Positions 43,769-55,033 of a stretch of 64,000 nt of DNA are shown here, one piece after another. The translations under genes were made by a program, and so were the position numbers. Source of the stretch: Pempheris klunzingeri (taxonomy: Eukaryota; Chordata; Actinopteri; Acropomatiformes; Pempheridae); NCBI RefSeq assembly GCF_042242105.1, contig NC_092013.1:9508618-9572617 (forward strand), written 5' to 3'. Below the pieces are notes generated by a model. It was not told the origin of the DNA. It searched no databases and saw only the letters and a list, made by a program, of their open reading frames with translations. The number at the start of each line of letters is the position of its first letter. The stretch's first letter is position 1.

Positions 43769-46700
43769 CATTCCACCTGCCCTACACCCACAAGGCCGCC
43801 AGAGACGGGACAAGCCACAGGGTTTCTTCTTCTCAGCTCTGTGCCGAGTGACGCCACACTCTAACACAGACTGATCTCGCAGCTCCAGTCTTGGGATTAC
43901 TAATGACAGAGGGACATTTTGTGTTTTTGTTTTGTTGACTTTTTACTGTGTTTCCTTCTCTCCCCCATTTTTTTAAAGACGAGACTTTTCTGTGATGAAC
44001 AGTGGTCCTGTTTTGTACTTAATCTATTTGATTTTTGCAAAAAAAAAAAAAAAAAGTTTTTATTGTTGTTCAAATATATCTGCATTTGTTGGTACTCGGG
44101 AAGGGCAGTGGGTATTGTTTATCCTGATGTGTTAGCAACAAAATGGGATGAAGTGGTGACGAAAAGTATTTGAGCTGCTTTCTAGTGTTTCCTCATGTGG
44201 CCCATTGTGACTGAAGGATCGTCACATTGGTCGGAATTAGTTAAACTGGACTTTCCTTCCAGGCAAAGTAAGGAAACCACTCTGACATCTCAAGCAGACC
44301 AGATCTTGCTAATGCAGCTAACTTTGTGTTAGGCATGAAGACATTTCACTGAAAGCAGCATCTGGTCTAAATATGACTCAAACAACAGGATTTCCCTGAT
44401 TTAGTCAACAGGAGGAACAGTTTTTGATCATGACTTTGTGTAAATAATTCAAAATGTTTATTATTTCTCTATGGGACATTAGTGGTGATTTTTTTTTTTT
44501 CTGCACAGAGTGGGCCAAAAAGAAACTGAAAATTAGAAATCGGTTCAAATACGGTCTCTCGCTGCCGTTTCAGTGAGATCCTGAGGAAACCTGAGTAACT
44601 TTTGTGAGTGTTGTTACAAAAAAAACGAGAAAATGGTAATAACTGTAAACCAGGACTTCCAATAAGTGGCTGATGAGGGGGCAGCCTGCAGTTGACTGGC
44701 TCTGTGTCAGACATGAAGGGGCGAGCCACAGGAGAATCACCTGTGCATCTTGCGTTCTGTGTCGTGTGTGACACGCCGATGACTCAGGAAATGGCACAGG
44801 ACAGCAGCCTCGGCGAGTCGTCCTCCCACACTCACCCAGAGTCGTGCTGTTGTACGTTCAGCTGTATATACACGGTGTATATACAGAGATCTCCAGTGCT
44901 TAGCAGAAGAGTGCGTCCTTGCCCTGTTCATACATCCCAGTCTAAGACGGTGCAGGCTGGCCACTCCAAGTCCCATTATGTTGTTTGTACAGATTCTCAC
45001 ATTGTGAGATTAACGGGGGTATACAAAATCTTGTGGCCTTAGTGTGTTTCTTTTTGTTTTTTTTAATTTGCCTTTTTCTCAACTGTTTATTTTTGTGGAT
45101 CAGATGTATTTACTAAGACGAGACAGCCTTTCATCATCATGGTGTTTTCTCTCTCTCTCTCTTTTTTTTTTATCCTAAAGCTGTCATGGTTACAGAATGT
45201 TGACGGCTTCAGTGGCGCTAAAACAGAGTGTGTTCTTCTGTCGAGAAAGGTTGTCTTTTGATGATGATGATGAATTATTTGGGTTATCGTTACTGATTTC
45301 AGTGTGACACGGTCTTTGAGGAGCCCCTTGGAGTTTGACAGTCCTTGTGAAAAGTCTGTAGTGCTAAATTGTTTCCCACTGCAGTGCGCTGGCCGGTCGA
45401 AGGCCACAGCAGACTCAACACTTGCTTGACTCTACTACACACTAACAATTGCCTTTTTATCCAAATATTACGTGGTTGGTGTGTAACAATGGATGTCTGT
45501 CATGTCATTGGGTTTAGCCTTAAGTAAGTGCGGATACACAAATAATCATTGTAGTACTAAATGATATTGTAACAAACGATTTGTTGTACCTATGATGAAC
45601 TTTGATCGTACTGTGTGAAGGTCTTCGACGGTCAGGCGGCAAGGAAGCGGCCAATCAGGGCCACTTTGCTGCCTGCTGAAAAATTTCTCAAACTTGATCC
45701 TTTCCGTGACTGCACTGGCCTTGCGGCTCAGAAACGTCGGTGCTGGGCTGGAGGATTAGTCCGCTAGGCTGAACATAAATGTACATCTCAAGACATTTCA
45801 CCTGTTCTTTGATGCCACAGCAAGTAACAGATGGCTGAAACCACCATGGGTGATTTCAGGGGACTACAGTCTCATTTGGATCATACTGATGAAAAGAATT
45901 TCTTCTTCTTTGTTTTTTTTTTTCTTTTTCATGAAAGGTCCAGATAAGCTTGAGACTGAAAGTGGAGATGGGATCCCAGAGTCCATTATTTGGGCTCCTG
46001 ATTTGTCCGATGAACAGATGTTTGTGTTTGATCCAAACAAGCAGCTGATGACCGAGTTAAGTGATATTTATGGGAAGGTTTCTTTAAATGGTCCATTGAT
46101 ATCAAGGCATGTCACGGTTCACATGCGTACGTAGTCAGTTTTTAGTTGCTCGGTTAGAAGAGGTAAAACGCAGCGGCAGTGAAGGGGCCAAGTTTGAGAA
46201 ATACATTCACTTGCTCTGGAAACACTATTCCAAATCTGTGGAAGGGATACTGCTGGCACGAGCACATAGTGAAACGGCTAAAGGGCAATACAGTATATAG
46301 TTGACGTCACTTGTTAATACCTTTTTGTCATTTACTGTTTTTAGTATTATCAAACTCATTGTTAAAATGCAATAGAATCCTTGAGTCTCAGATTATTTGT
46401 TTATAAGATTGAGGTTTAATTTTTTTCAGACGGATCCAAGGATTTATTTGTCTGAGAAGTTTCTCATCACATTTTGATGATTGTTTCAAGGACCTTTTTT
46501 TATTCTGATGAAATTGTAAACACTGGAGTGAAATGAGAGAAAAAAGACAAAAAAGAGAGATGGATATTTTTTTTCCTTCAGACTGTACTAGATTTTAGGT
46601 TTTAGACAAAGCCTATTTCTCCTCAACTTGACACAGAAGGTGGATAGAACAATTTGGATCAGTACAGTTGAGAGCCCAGTATGTTCGGTAATTTTGACAT

Positions 46701-48406
46701 TAGAGGCAGTAGTACCACAAGAAAACGTTTTCTTTCTTATACGAAGTCCCTGGTATTTGTAGTAAATTATATTGATAATGGTATTAGATGAACAACAGCA
46801 TAACAGTAGCTATCACAGATTAGTTGTTTTCTTTATTAGTCTTGCATGCAGAGTTATGGTCCTCAGTTAAAATAGGATCTTGATATTGATTATTTTGTGT
46901 AGGAAAATGAGTGCATAAGAATAACTTCCTAAAAAAATGTTACAATGATTATTGTAAAATGGGCTAACTAATATGTACCCTTGTGATCCAATTAGTTTCA
47001 AGTATATGAAAATCAGAGGAGAGGCTTCTTACTATTATGCTGAAATAAAAGAATTTGTAAAGGACGTTCGAATGCTTACTGGCTTTCTTAATTCTTTCAT
47101 TTCGAACATGTTAAAGATGACATTTCATGTTTAAAGTTGTTTTGAGCCACATTTTTAAATGCTGCTTCAAACATTCCAACATGAAAAATAAACGCCCGTC
47201 ACGTGCGAAATCTCATCTCATGAAACCAGGTCGGCCCACAGATGATGTAGCACAAACACATCCATTTCCTTCCACATCAGGATGTGGGCACCGCCCTTAG
47301 TCACGCATGTTAGGACAGGCTCAAAGACCTGATCAGTGCTCCTTAGTAACATACTGAGGGTGGATTACCAACGGGACCCCAGACTCACAGTATGTTGACT
47401 GGTTCTGGTAATTTGATAATTTAACAGAGAATGTAAACATCAACTTGGATGGGTCCTACAAAATTAGGTGATTTTTGTGGCTGTCTTGTTGATTGCTATT
47501 GCATGAATTATTTAAACATGATATGAATGTTAAATACATTTTATTTCTTAAAACAACTGAATTAATGGAAATATGTGGGGGAAAAAATAGGCAACAATGG
47601 AAAGTGCCATAAATTCAGATTTTTATCTAAAAACATGCTTTTACGAAATATATAACCTAATAATCATGCTATGAAATTACTTTAATTATTGGTTTAATGG
47701 CTGGTAGCATAGTAATGGACCCCCTTTTCTAAACTAAACAGGAAGACAGAGATTTTATGTTACTGCCTTTCTGTAAAATTGAGATAAAGTAATTGTCACA
47801 GCGTTTAAGCGTGTTAACAGCGTGCTAAAGAGTCTCAGTGGTTTGCTTACATGCTACATATACTTAAAGAAATTTGTGTTCAACAAAATGACAACAAACT
47901 AACAGAAATATGATCATTTCATTGAAGTAGGTGGGAGCCTGTAATCTCCACCCCCAACAGTTAAATCCAGCCATGAACATTAGGAGTCAAGGGTTAGAGC
48001 TAAAACAGAACACCACCAAAAAACAGAACAAATATTCCCACAATACAGTAAAACTGCAGAAGAACATCAGACATTTCATGTGATTTATTGATGTTTCTAT
48101 GTAACAGTGGCAATGCGGTGTGCCATGAATTCATATTCACTCACGCCAATAACACACCAGTGATTAAACTACATCAGGGATGGTTATGTTATTGTAAACG
48201 TTTGATTGGATGAGCCACTAAATAAGTAACTACTCATTTGCACAAGATATTAGATCCATTTCATGCACATTGGATGATAACTTGTGTGCCCATCATATCT
48301 GGTGCAGAGGCACTTGTTACTTTGTGCACAAGATCTGTATCATAGATAAAGAAAGCGACCTTCTCTCTGGCCTCCAGGGCTGTAGGAAAGTGAGTGGTAA
48401 TGAGAG

Positions 48407-48428
48407 CTCTCTCTCTCTCTCTCTCTCT
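48407..48428. repeat. (CT)n microsatellite
   Basis: An uninterrupted CT run read directly, in intergenic DNA between ZNF740 and SMUG1. Confidence 0.9.
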
Positions 48429-49339
48429 TTCTCCCATCTGTGTGAATGGTGTGCTTTAGTTTTGCCTCTTTTGTGTAGTCTGTCCTCTTTCTGGGTCTCC
48501 ACAGTGGTGAGTTAGCTTATTTCCATTTCCATTTATTTCACATTCTATGTGGAGTTTTGGGAAAGGCAAATCTTGTAGATGGATGAAGTTCATTTTCTAC
48601 CTTCGCATCCCTCTTGAACTGCTGATATTTCCATCTGAAGTTTCACTTATGAGCCTCTTCCGGGGCTTTGCGACTGTATCTCACAGCCTTCTTCGCCACA
48701 TGAAACTTGCTCAGGTGAGTCATGTGACCTAAGCAGGGCGCTGTGGGGACGTGATAACACCTAGTGTGCTCTGATGCCCAGTGTTTTTTGTCGCCATGCA
48801 CGGCACAGATGTTACCTGGGATGTTATATGTCACCCTAGTATTCATCGCCTTAAGATCTCCGCTGGCTCACCCTAAAGGTAGGACCACCCAAAGGAATGA
48901 GACCAGGGTGGTTTATGACATCAGATCTCAGGTTTATTTTTAACCACAGTTCTGTCGTGAGGCTGAGCTCCATTTTTAATAGACGGCGAGAGAGGCAAGT
49001 GGGTGAAATTTGAGTTTATGATATTTAATCACAGGACTGGTCGTGGGTTGAGCGAAGAGAAAATATTGTGATGCATGTGGTGAGAGTGAGATGAATCCTC
49101 CTACCACCTACCAAATCATGAAGCGTAAGTAACATTCACGACCAAGCTTCTTGTTGACCTTATGTACTGTGGAAACATTATTTATTGTGTTTTGGTTCTA
49201 ATTTTTCTCCTAACCACCAACCGCTGGAGATGGTATCTGATCTGTGTGGAACTGTGTACAGGGAGTGAGTGGCAACGATGAGGATGGTGCGTGTCACAAG
49301 ACCTGTTGCTCCTCATCAACCGAAAGCAGCTGATTGAGG

Positions 49340-49500
49340 CGGGTTGGGTGTTTGGACGCCTCCCTGTGGAGATATTTCAGGAATGTCCGACCGGGAGCAG
49401 ACCACGGGATATCCCCAGGACACTCTGGAGGGACTAGATATCCCATCTCGGAAAACCGTGGGATCCCCCCAGGAAGAGCTGGAGAATTGAGACACTGAGG
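49340..49500 (+). mobile_element. Degraded LINE fragment (C-terminal end of ORF2)
   Basis: The plus strand translates to GRLPVEIFQECPTGSRP, then PRTLWRD, ISHLGKPWDPPRKSW. This is a decayed version of the fish LINE ORF2 C-terminus, typically PTGRRPRGRPRTRWRDYI followed by WERLGIPQEELEE. Frameshifts separate the segments, so it is non-functional. Confidence 0.6.
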
Positions 49501-50904
49501 GACCAACAACCATCAGTAAGACTTTGAGCTTCTCTACAAGTCTTCGTGTTTGAGCTGCATTTTTTCAGTCATTTGTCAAAGGGAAGGTTTTTTGTCTCAC
49601 ACTTGAGGGAGGCGTCTGTTCATCACTTATATGAATTTAATGTACTTCTAATTTACCAGCACGTCATTTTGGACTCACATTTCATCTCCTGCTTTATTGT
49701 TCATACTCCAACGTTTAAGGAAATGTCATATAAAGATTGGATTGGATAAATATTGGAAAGTTTGGATTTTCAAATGATCTCTAATGCGTCAGACCTCATT
49801 GATTCAATCTGCTTGATCACTGGTTGGCGTCATTATTCAGACCGCATGGATCCTATCAACACGAGAGGAGAGGGAATGAGTCACTGTGCTTTTGGCCTTG
49901 GAAAAACAGAATAACATTAACATGAGAAACTTTCCTATGGGGAACTCATAAAGGGTCTGAGAGTTATCACATATGGGCTTCAAGTGTCATGGTGTTCCAT
50001 GGAAAAATGAGAATATAAGCAAAAAAGTTTGTGGCGGCGCACACATCCAGACGCAATAAATCCTGGGTGCTGGAAAGAATAAATATGAAAAGCAGAACAA
50101 TAGAGTCTGCACTCTAGATAATGCTCCCACGAACGTTTACTGCCACTATTTGACTTCAGGCACAATCCCTTCTCAGACGTCAGAATAATAAAAAAAGAAC
50201 ATTTCACACAAAGTAACTCTGACTATGAACGCTGGAACAAGTGATCTGTGTATGAACAGTGACGTATTTTAGAGACTTCACAGTACAGAAGATACAGGGA
50301 TCTGACTGAAATACACATTTTTTTGTGTTATTAAACGTTTCTGATATGGTAAATTCCTGTAAAAACTTTACACAGTATTTCAGGTGGCGGTGAGGCCAAG
50401 TCATGTTGAAATGTGTCAGATAACCTTCTGCCTGCTGATCAGGAAACACTGACTGCACTGTGAGTGCCTGCTGCCCTGATGCACATTAGAAAACCAGGAT
50501 ATGTTTATAATTATGCTTGATTTTCTGCGCTGATATCACACCGGAGGGATCCACGAGTCTGCCTCTGTCCTGGTCACTTCACTGCCCTGTGGTTTCCCTA
50601 TGGGGACACTCAGGTGTGACTGGACAAAACTGAATATGGGCCTCCCTTTTTCTTTTTGTGCAGGACTGCTGCTGGCACACAGGACGCTTGACTCCCCACA
50701 TGACTACGCCTCTTGGCTGTAATGACACCGGGGTCGCTGTAGAGGGCAGCAGCCACACGATGAACTCTCAGGAAGGCGCAGCGGAAGAAGAAGTCACTCC
50801 AGCTGGTGGACGAATCCCATGTTTATCTCAAACCAAAGCCACAAAACGCGCCGTGTGCTGTGTGTTATCAATGTCTAAACTTCAGAGGAGCTGTTAGATG
50901 AAAC

Positions 50905-52640
50905 ATGTCAGGTGAAACCGCGTCTGCAGCAGAGCCGGGTGAGCTCGGCCGTGGAGATGTTGAGGAGAAGCCTTTGTGTGAGCAGCGGTTCAAACCAGCT
51001 CCGGAGGTCAACAAGACCCCCTCCTCCAGATTTCTGCAGGTAGAACTGGAGCTGAACGCCCACCTCCGCCGGCTCACGTTCAGCGAGCCGGTCCGGTACA
51101 TTTACAACCCGCTGGAGTACGCCTGGGACACCCACCGCTGCTACGTGGAGAAGTACTGCCGGGGGGCACAGAGGGTGCTGTTTTTAGGGATGAACCCGGG
51201 ACCTTTCGGCATGGCTCAGACAGGGGTGAGCGTAGCATTTAGGTGCATGGTCATTCTGTGTTTTTAAGCGTGTTAAAAATGTGTGATCAGTACATGGGGG
51301 TTGATGACGCACCGTTGGCCTTTGCTCATTGGTTAAGAATGCGGAAGCCAACAGCAACAGCAACAACAACAACAAACTGTGTTTTCAGCAGGTTTGTGTT
51401 GTGCTTGTGCTTGTGTTTTATCACAACATCATGGAGGACAGGTGACAGGGGTGTCACTCAGAATATGCGCTCTGTATTTGAAATCAAGGCTGAAATACCA
51501 AACCAGGAAATGCAGGTAACTTTCCCAGAAACCCCCATTTTCACTGTGTGTGAGCTGGTTTCTGTTGGGATTTAATGTGACTTTGTTTGGAGGTTTAAGA
51601 ACATTAGAAAGTGAAATTAAGTCAGTTGGATCATGCATAACATGCACTTTATTCATACTTTGTTATATTATATTATATTATATTATATTGTATTATTGGC
51701 ATTAAAGGTTAGGAAACAACATTGCAAAAGCATAAAACACACTCAGACACACAACCCCTAAGAGAAAATAAAATGATATTTATATATATATTATATATTA
51801 TATTTTATATTTTTCTGATGTTCTGTTTCTCATTTGTACGATTTTCTTTTGCACGTTTTTTTGTGAGCGTTGTTGGAGGGAGCAAAAGGACGAGAAATTC
51901 ATGTGACAAATTCATGAACTTAAATATTTACATAACATAAATCTTTATGCTGTTTCACTTATACACCAGTTTGAGCCATATTTTCCCAAGTAATCTAAAA
52001 TTAGTTAATTAGACTTCATTGTTGCCAAGGAAAATTCTTTTTCAGTGTTGCGACAAAGTATTTTTTCTGTGCACAACAACTAACCTAAGTATTTTTCATG
52101 ACACAGGTCCCTTTTGGTGAAGTGAAGTCAGTTGTTGATTGGCTGAAGATCACAGGGGAAGTCGGTCGTCCTCCTGACGAGCACCCAAAGCGGAGGATCA
52201 CAGGACTCGCCTGCACTCAGAGTGAAGTGAGTGGCTCGCGTTTCTGGGGCTTCTTCAGAAAGTTGTGTGGTGAGCCGGCGCTGTTCTTCCAGCACTGCTT
52301 TGTGCACAATCTATGCCCGCTCATTTTCATGAGCGCCACTGGGAAGAATTTAACCCCCCCTGAGCTGCCTGCAGGTGAGCGGGAGGCCCTCCTGGCCCTC
52401 TGTGACATTGCGTTGTGCCAGGCGGTGGAGACACTGGGCATCTCCATGGTGATCGGGGTCGGGAAGGTGGCTGAGCAGCGGGCGCGGCGGGCTCTGTCTG
52501 CTGCAGGTGTCGATGTGCGAGTCGAGGGCATCATGCATCCGTCTCCCAGGAACCCACTCGCCAATAAGGGCTGGGAGCAAGTAGCCAAAGCCAAGCTGGC
52601 AGAACTTGGCGTCCTGTCGCTGCTGAACAACGTGAGCTGA
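50905..52640 (+). CDS. smug1: SMUG1, single-strand-selective monofunctional uracil-DNA glycosylase
   Basis: Two coding exons, 50905-51225 and 52107-52640, join in phase 0 (GGG/GTGAGC and ACACAG/GTC) to give 284 residues (human about 270). The enzyme excises uracil and 5-hydroxymethyluracil from DNA in nuclear base-excision repair. Motif 1, GMNPGPFGM, is at residues 95-103, with Asn97 corresponding to the catalytic-site Asn85 of human SMUG1. Motif 2, HPSPRNP, begins at His251 (human His239). Also conserved are [51 protein letters not shown] and [12 protein letters not shown]. The 5' part (residues 1-47) is variable and acidic, as usual; the ATG at 50905 is the first in frame before the conserved region. 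AATAAA at 53650-53655 is a good poly(A) signal. No defect is seen. Confidence 0.97.
51661..51692. repeat. (TTATA)n pentanucleotide repeat in SMUG1 intron
   Basis: About five to six tandem TATAT/TTATA units are read directly, in the only SMUG1 coding intron. Confidence 0.85.
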
Positions 52641-54240
52641 TCAACCATCTCTCACACTTGCCTTATCAATAGCAGCACGGAGTGGGCTCACTGTTAAAAT
52701 GGATGTCACAAGTTCAAGTAAGACTCAGCGTATGCGTGATTTGATCAGTGGTTCAATGTACTGCTGGAAAATACAGGCTCACATATCTCCACACAGACTG
52801 TGTAATACACTCCTGCCTTTAAACTCTGTCGTCAGTAGCGCTGTAAAACACATCTGCTCATCAACTCCCTGTCAGCCTCTTCTGTAAAGATCTGTCTGTG
52901 CATGACACAAGGCTGTGCACCATTCACTGTAAACAACAAAAAAAAGAACACTAGCAAACACTAATGTAAGTATGAGGTGCTTTGGGTATGCTATGCTATG
53001 TGTGCAACTTTATATTCAAAATGTAAGCTCAGGGTGTTTGTTAAAATATAGCGTTTTAATGCTCTTGTTAGGTAATTGTTAGTTTAGAGAAAAAAATTAA
53101 ATTTACCCTTACGGCAGCCTGTTCCTGTTTGTATTAGCCAGTGATGACACATACTGGGACACACAGTCGCCTCTAAACATGACAATGAAAGATACATCTC
53201 AAAATGTATTCCTGTGAATGTACAAGTTAGACATTATAGTTTACCTTCCAAAGGTATAAGCTGGTCAAATTAACAAATTGTCATAATAACTTCTCTGCAT
53301 ACATTATACAGTACAAACAAGGGTACAGGCCATAAAGGTGCAATCACCAGAAAGAGAAACTAGTCCACACTTGACTGGTGATACTAGTGTTCAGAAATAT
53401 TCTGACATGACAAAAAATATTTTCTAAAAATACAGTTGTATGTGTTGTTCAGGCTGGGCTTCTGTACTATACTATTCTTTTTTTCCAAAATTCTTTTAAA
53501 GAAATATTTTAATTGTCATTTGATAATGTCATTGTCATTGTCATGTTGATAATGTGTTATCTTTGTTTACACACTGATTTTATCCACAAATCGAACAGTT
53601 CTGTATATTTCTTTGCTCAGTACTCTTGAAATTATGAGCTTCCTGTTTAAATAAAGATTGGATAATATTTTTTTGCCTCTGGTGCTCCGATGATGAAAGT
53701 TTACCGGCAAATGTGGCTAAAATTTGAGAAACAGTTACTTTATTAATCTCTTTTTAAGGGAAATTCAGGAGGATGAGGTCCCATCATGCAGTGAAGTTCG
53801 TATGACAGAAAATGTGAGAGCAAGTAATTTATTATAAAAAAACAAATTCTATAGTATGTTTAAGTGTTTGAGCAACTTATCACAGCACCCAACAGACCTG
53901 CATTCCTCTAATATACAGTCTCATTGCACTCATATAAATGTCTAGTTGTCAGACTGTCAGCCATGATGATTCTGTCTTTGCCTCCTTTCCTGGATTTATT
54001 TAAGTGCACCTACTTGTTGAATGTGAGTTTGTGCTAAAACTACACTGCCATCAAGTGCTCACAAGTGGGACCACAACTCTTGCGCAATAAATATTTAGGC
54101 ATAAAGCTCCCCTGCCCCCCACCCCCCCACCCCCTCACTGCCCACTACTGAGAATTGCAATGAGCAACAGCTACCAGCCGCAGATCCCATATCCTCTGAC
54201 GCTGACCCTGTCATGGGAGTTGAAGTCTGCAGCACTACTT
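52641..54240 (+). other. SMUG1 3' UTR and spacer
   Basis: No coding exon. The SMUG1 3' UTR probably runs to the AATAAA at 53650-53655. The remainder up to the CALCOCO1 5' region is AT-rich, with a C-rich patch near 54115-54135. Confidence 0.5.
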
Positions 54241-54446
54241 TGCCTTTTGATGAGGTGTGTACTTGTGAACTGCATCTCCCATGAGCCACCCAGCATCCCT
54301 AATTTTACTCCACATGGTTCAGGAGATGTTGTGAAACTCTTGCACCTGACAGGATGGCTCATCACTTCCTACAGATTGATGCACTGCTCTATCCTTCATG
54401 AGGTAGCAGAAAAGACACAGTCACATTAAATTCTCAGCAGCAAAAG
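54240..54446 (+). promoter_or_regulatory. Possible CALCOCO1 non-coding first exon and promoter
   Basis: CAGCAAAAG/GTAAGAAA at 54446 is a strong donor, 574 bases upstream of the acceptor TTCTGAACAG at 55020 that opens the ATG-bearing exon. That makes it a candidate 5' UTR exon end. No TATA box or CpG island is evident, and the start is a guess. Confidence 0.3.
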
Positions 54447-55033
54447 GTAAGAAAACTTTCAACAGCACAAAGTTTGTTCATTTATTAAAGCTAATCCAGT
54501 TATCACCTGAAACCTATGAATTCTTAAATATAGACAAAAGGAAAGATTGATCTGTTATGATGAATGTGTTTTGTTTATCTTATTTGTGTATTTATGATGC
54601 AGTTATGGTCAGCTTTGTGTTGATTACAAATTAGATATAAGACATAATGAAAAAAAATCATTGTTTCAGTGTTGGAATATAAACCAGAGCTTTTAGTTGG
54701 CAAAGATCTATCTTTTATCATCAAAGACTGATTCTAAAAACTGTGATTTAATACATGTTTCGCTATCATTTCTGATGTATGTTTATAGTTGATCATTTGC
54801 ACTGTTGAAATGTACAAAAAGCAAACATATGGATAACCTCATGGCTCAGTAGGTATATGTGGTTGTTGTTGATAAACATATTGGGCCATAGGCAACTGGT
54901 GTTGTGACCAGGCTGCATTCCTGAGCGGACTCTGCTCTCACATTTCATCAGCTGTTCTCCTCCAGACTGAAACTGGAGCACGTTTCACCAGATCCACTTA
55001 TGTTTTCTTTCTTCTGAACAGCTTCCTGATACC

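Larger units (their letters stand above)
43769..50640. other. ZNF740 3' UTR and ZNF740-SMUG1 intergenic region
   Basis: No recognisable gene is present. The proximal part is probably ZNF740 3' UTR. Candidate AATAAA signals include 47044-47049. The region includes an A17 run near 44040, a perfect 25-nt palindrome at 44862-44886, two unassigned short open frames near 45930-46300, a (CT)n run at 48407-48428 and a dead LINE fragment at 49340-49500. Confidence 0.45.

Noticed and set aside
48270-48732. Short open frames around a (CT)n run, with a possible exon CTGCATTTT-like context
   Set aside because: Low-complexity translation and no family match; frames differ on the two sides of the repeat.
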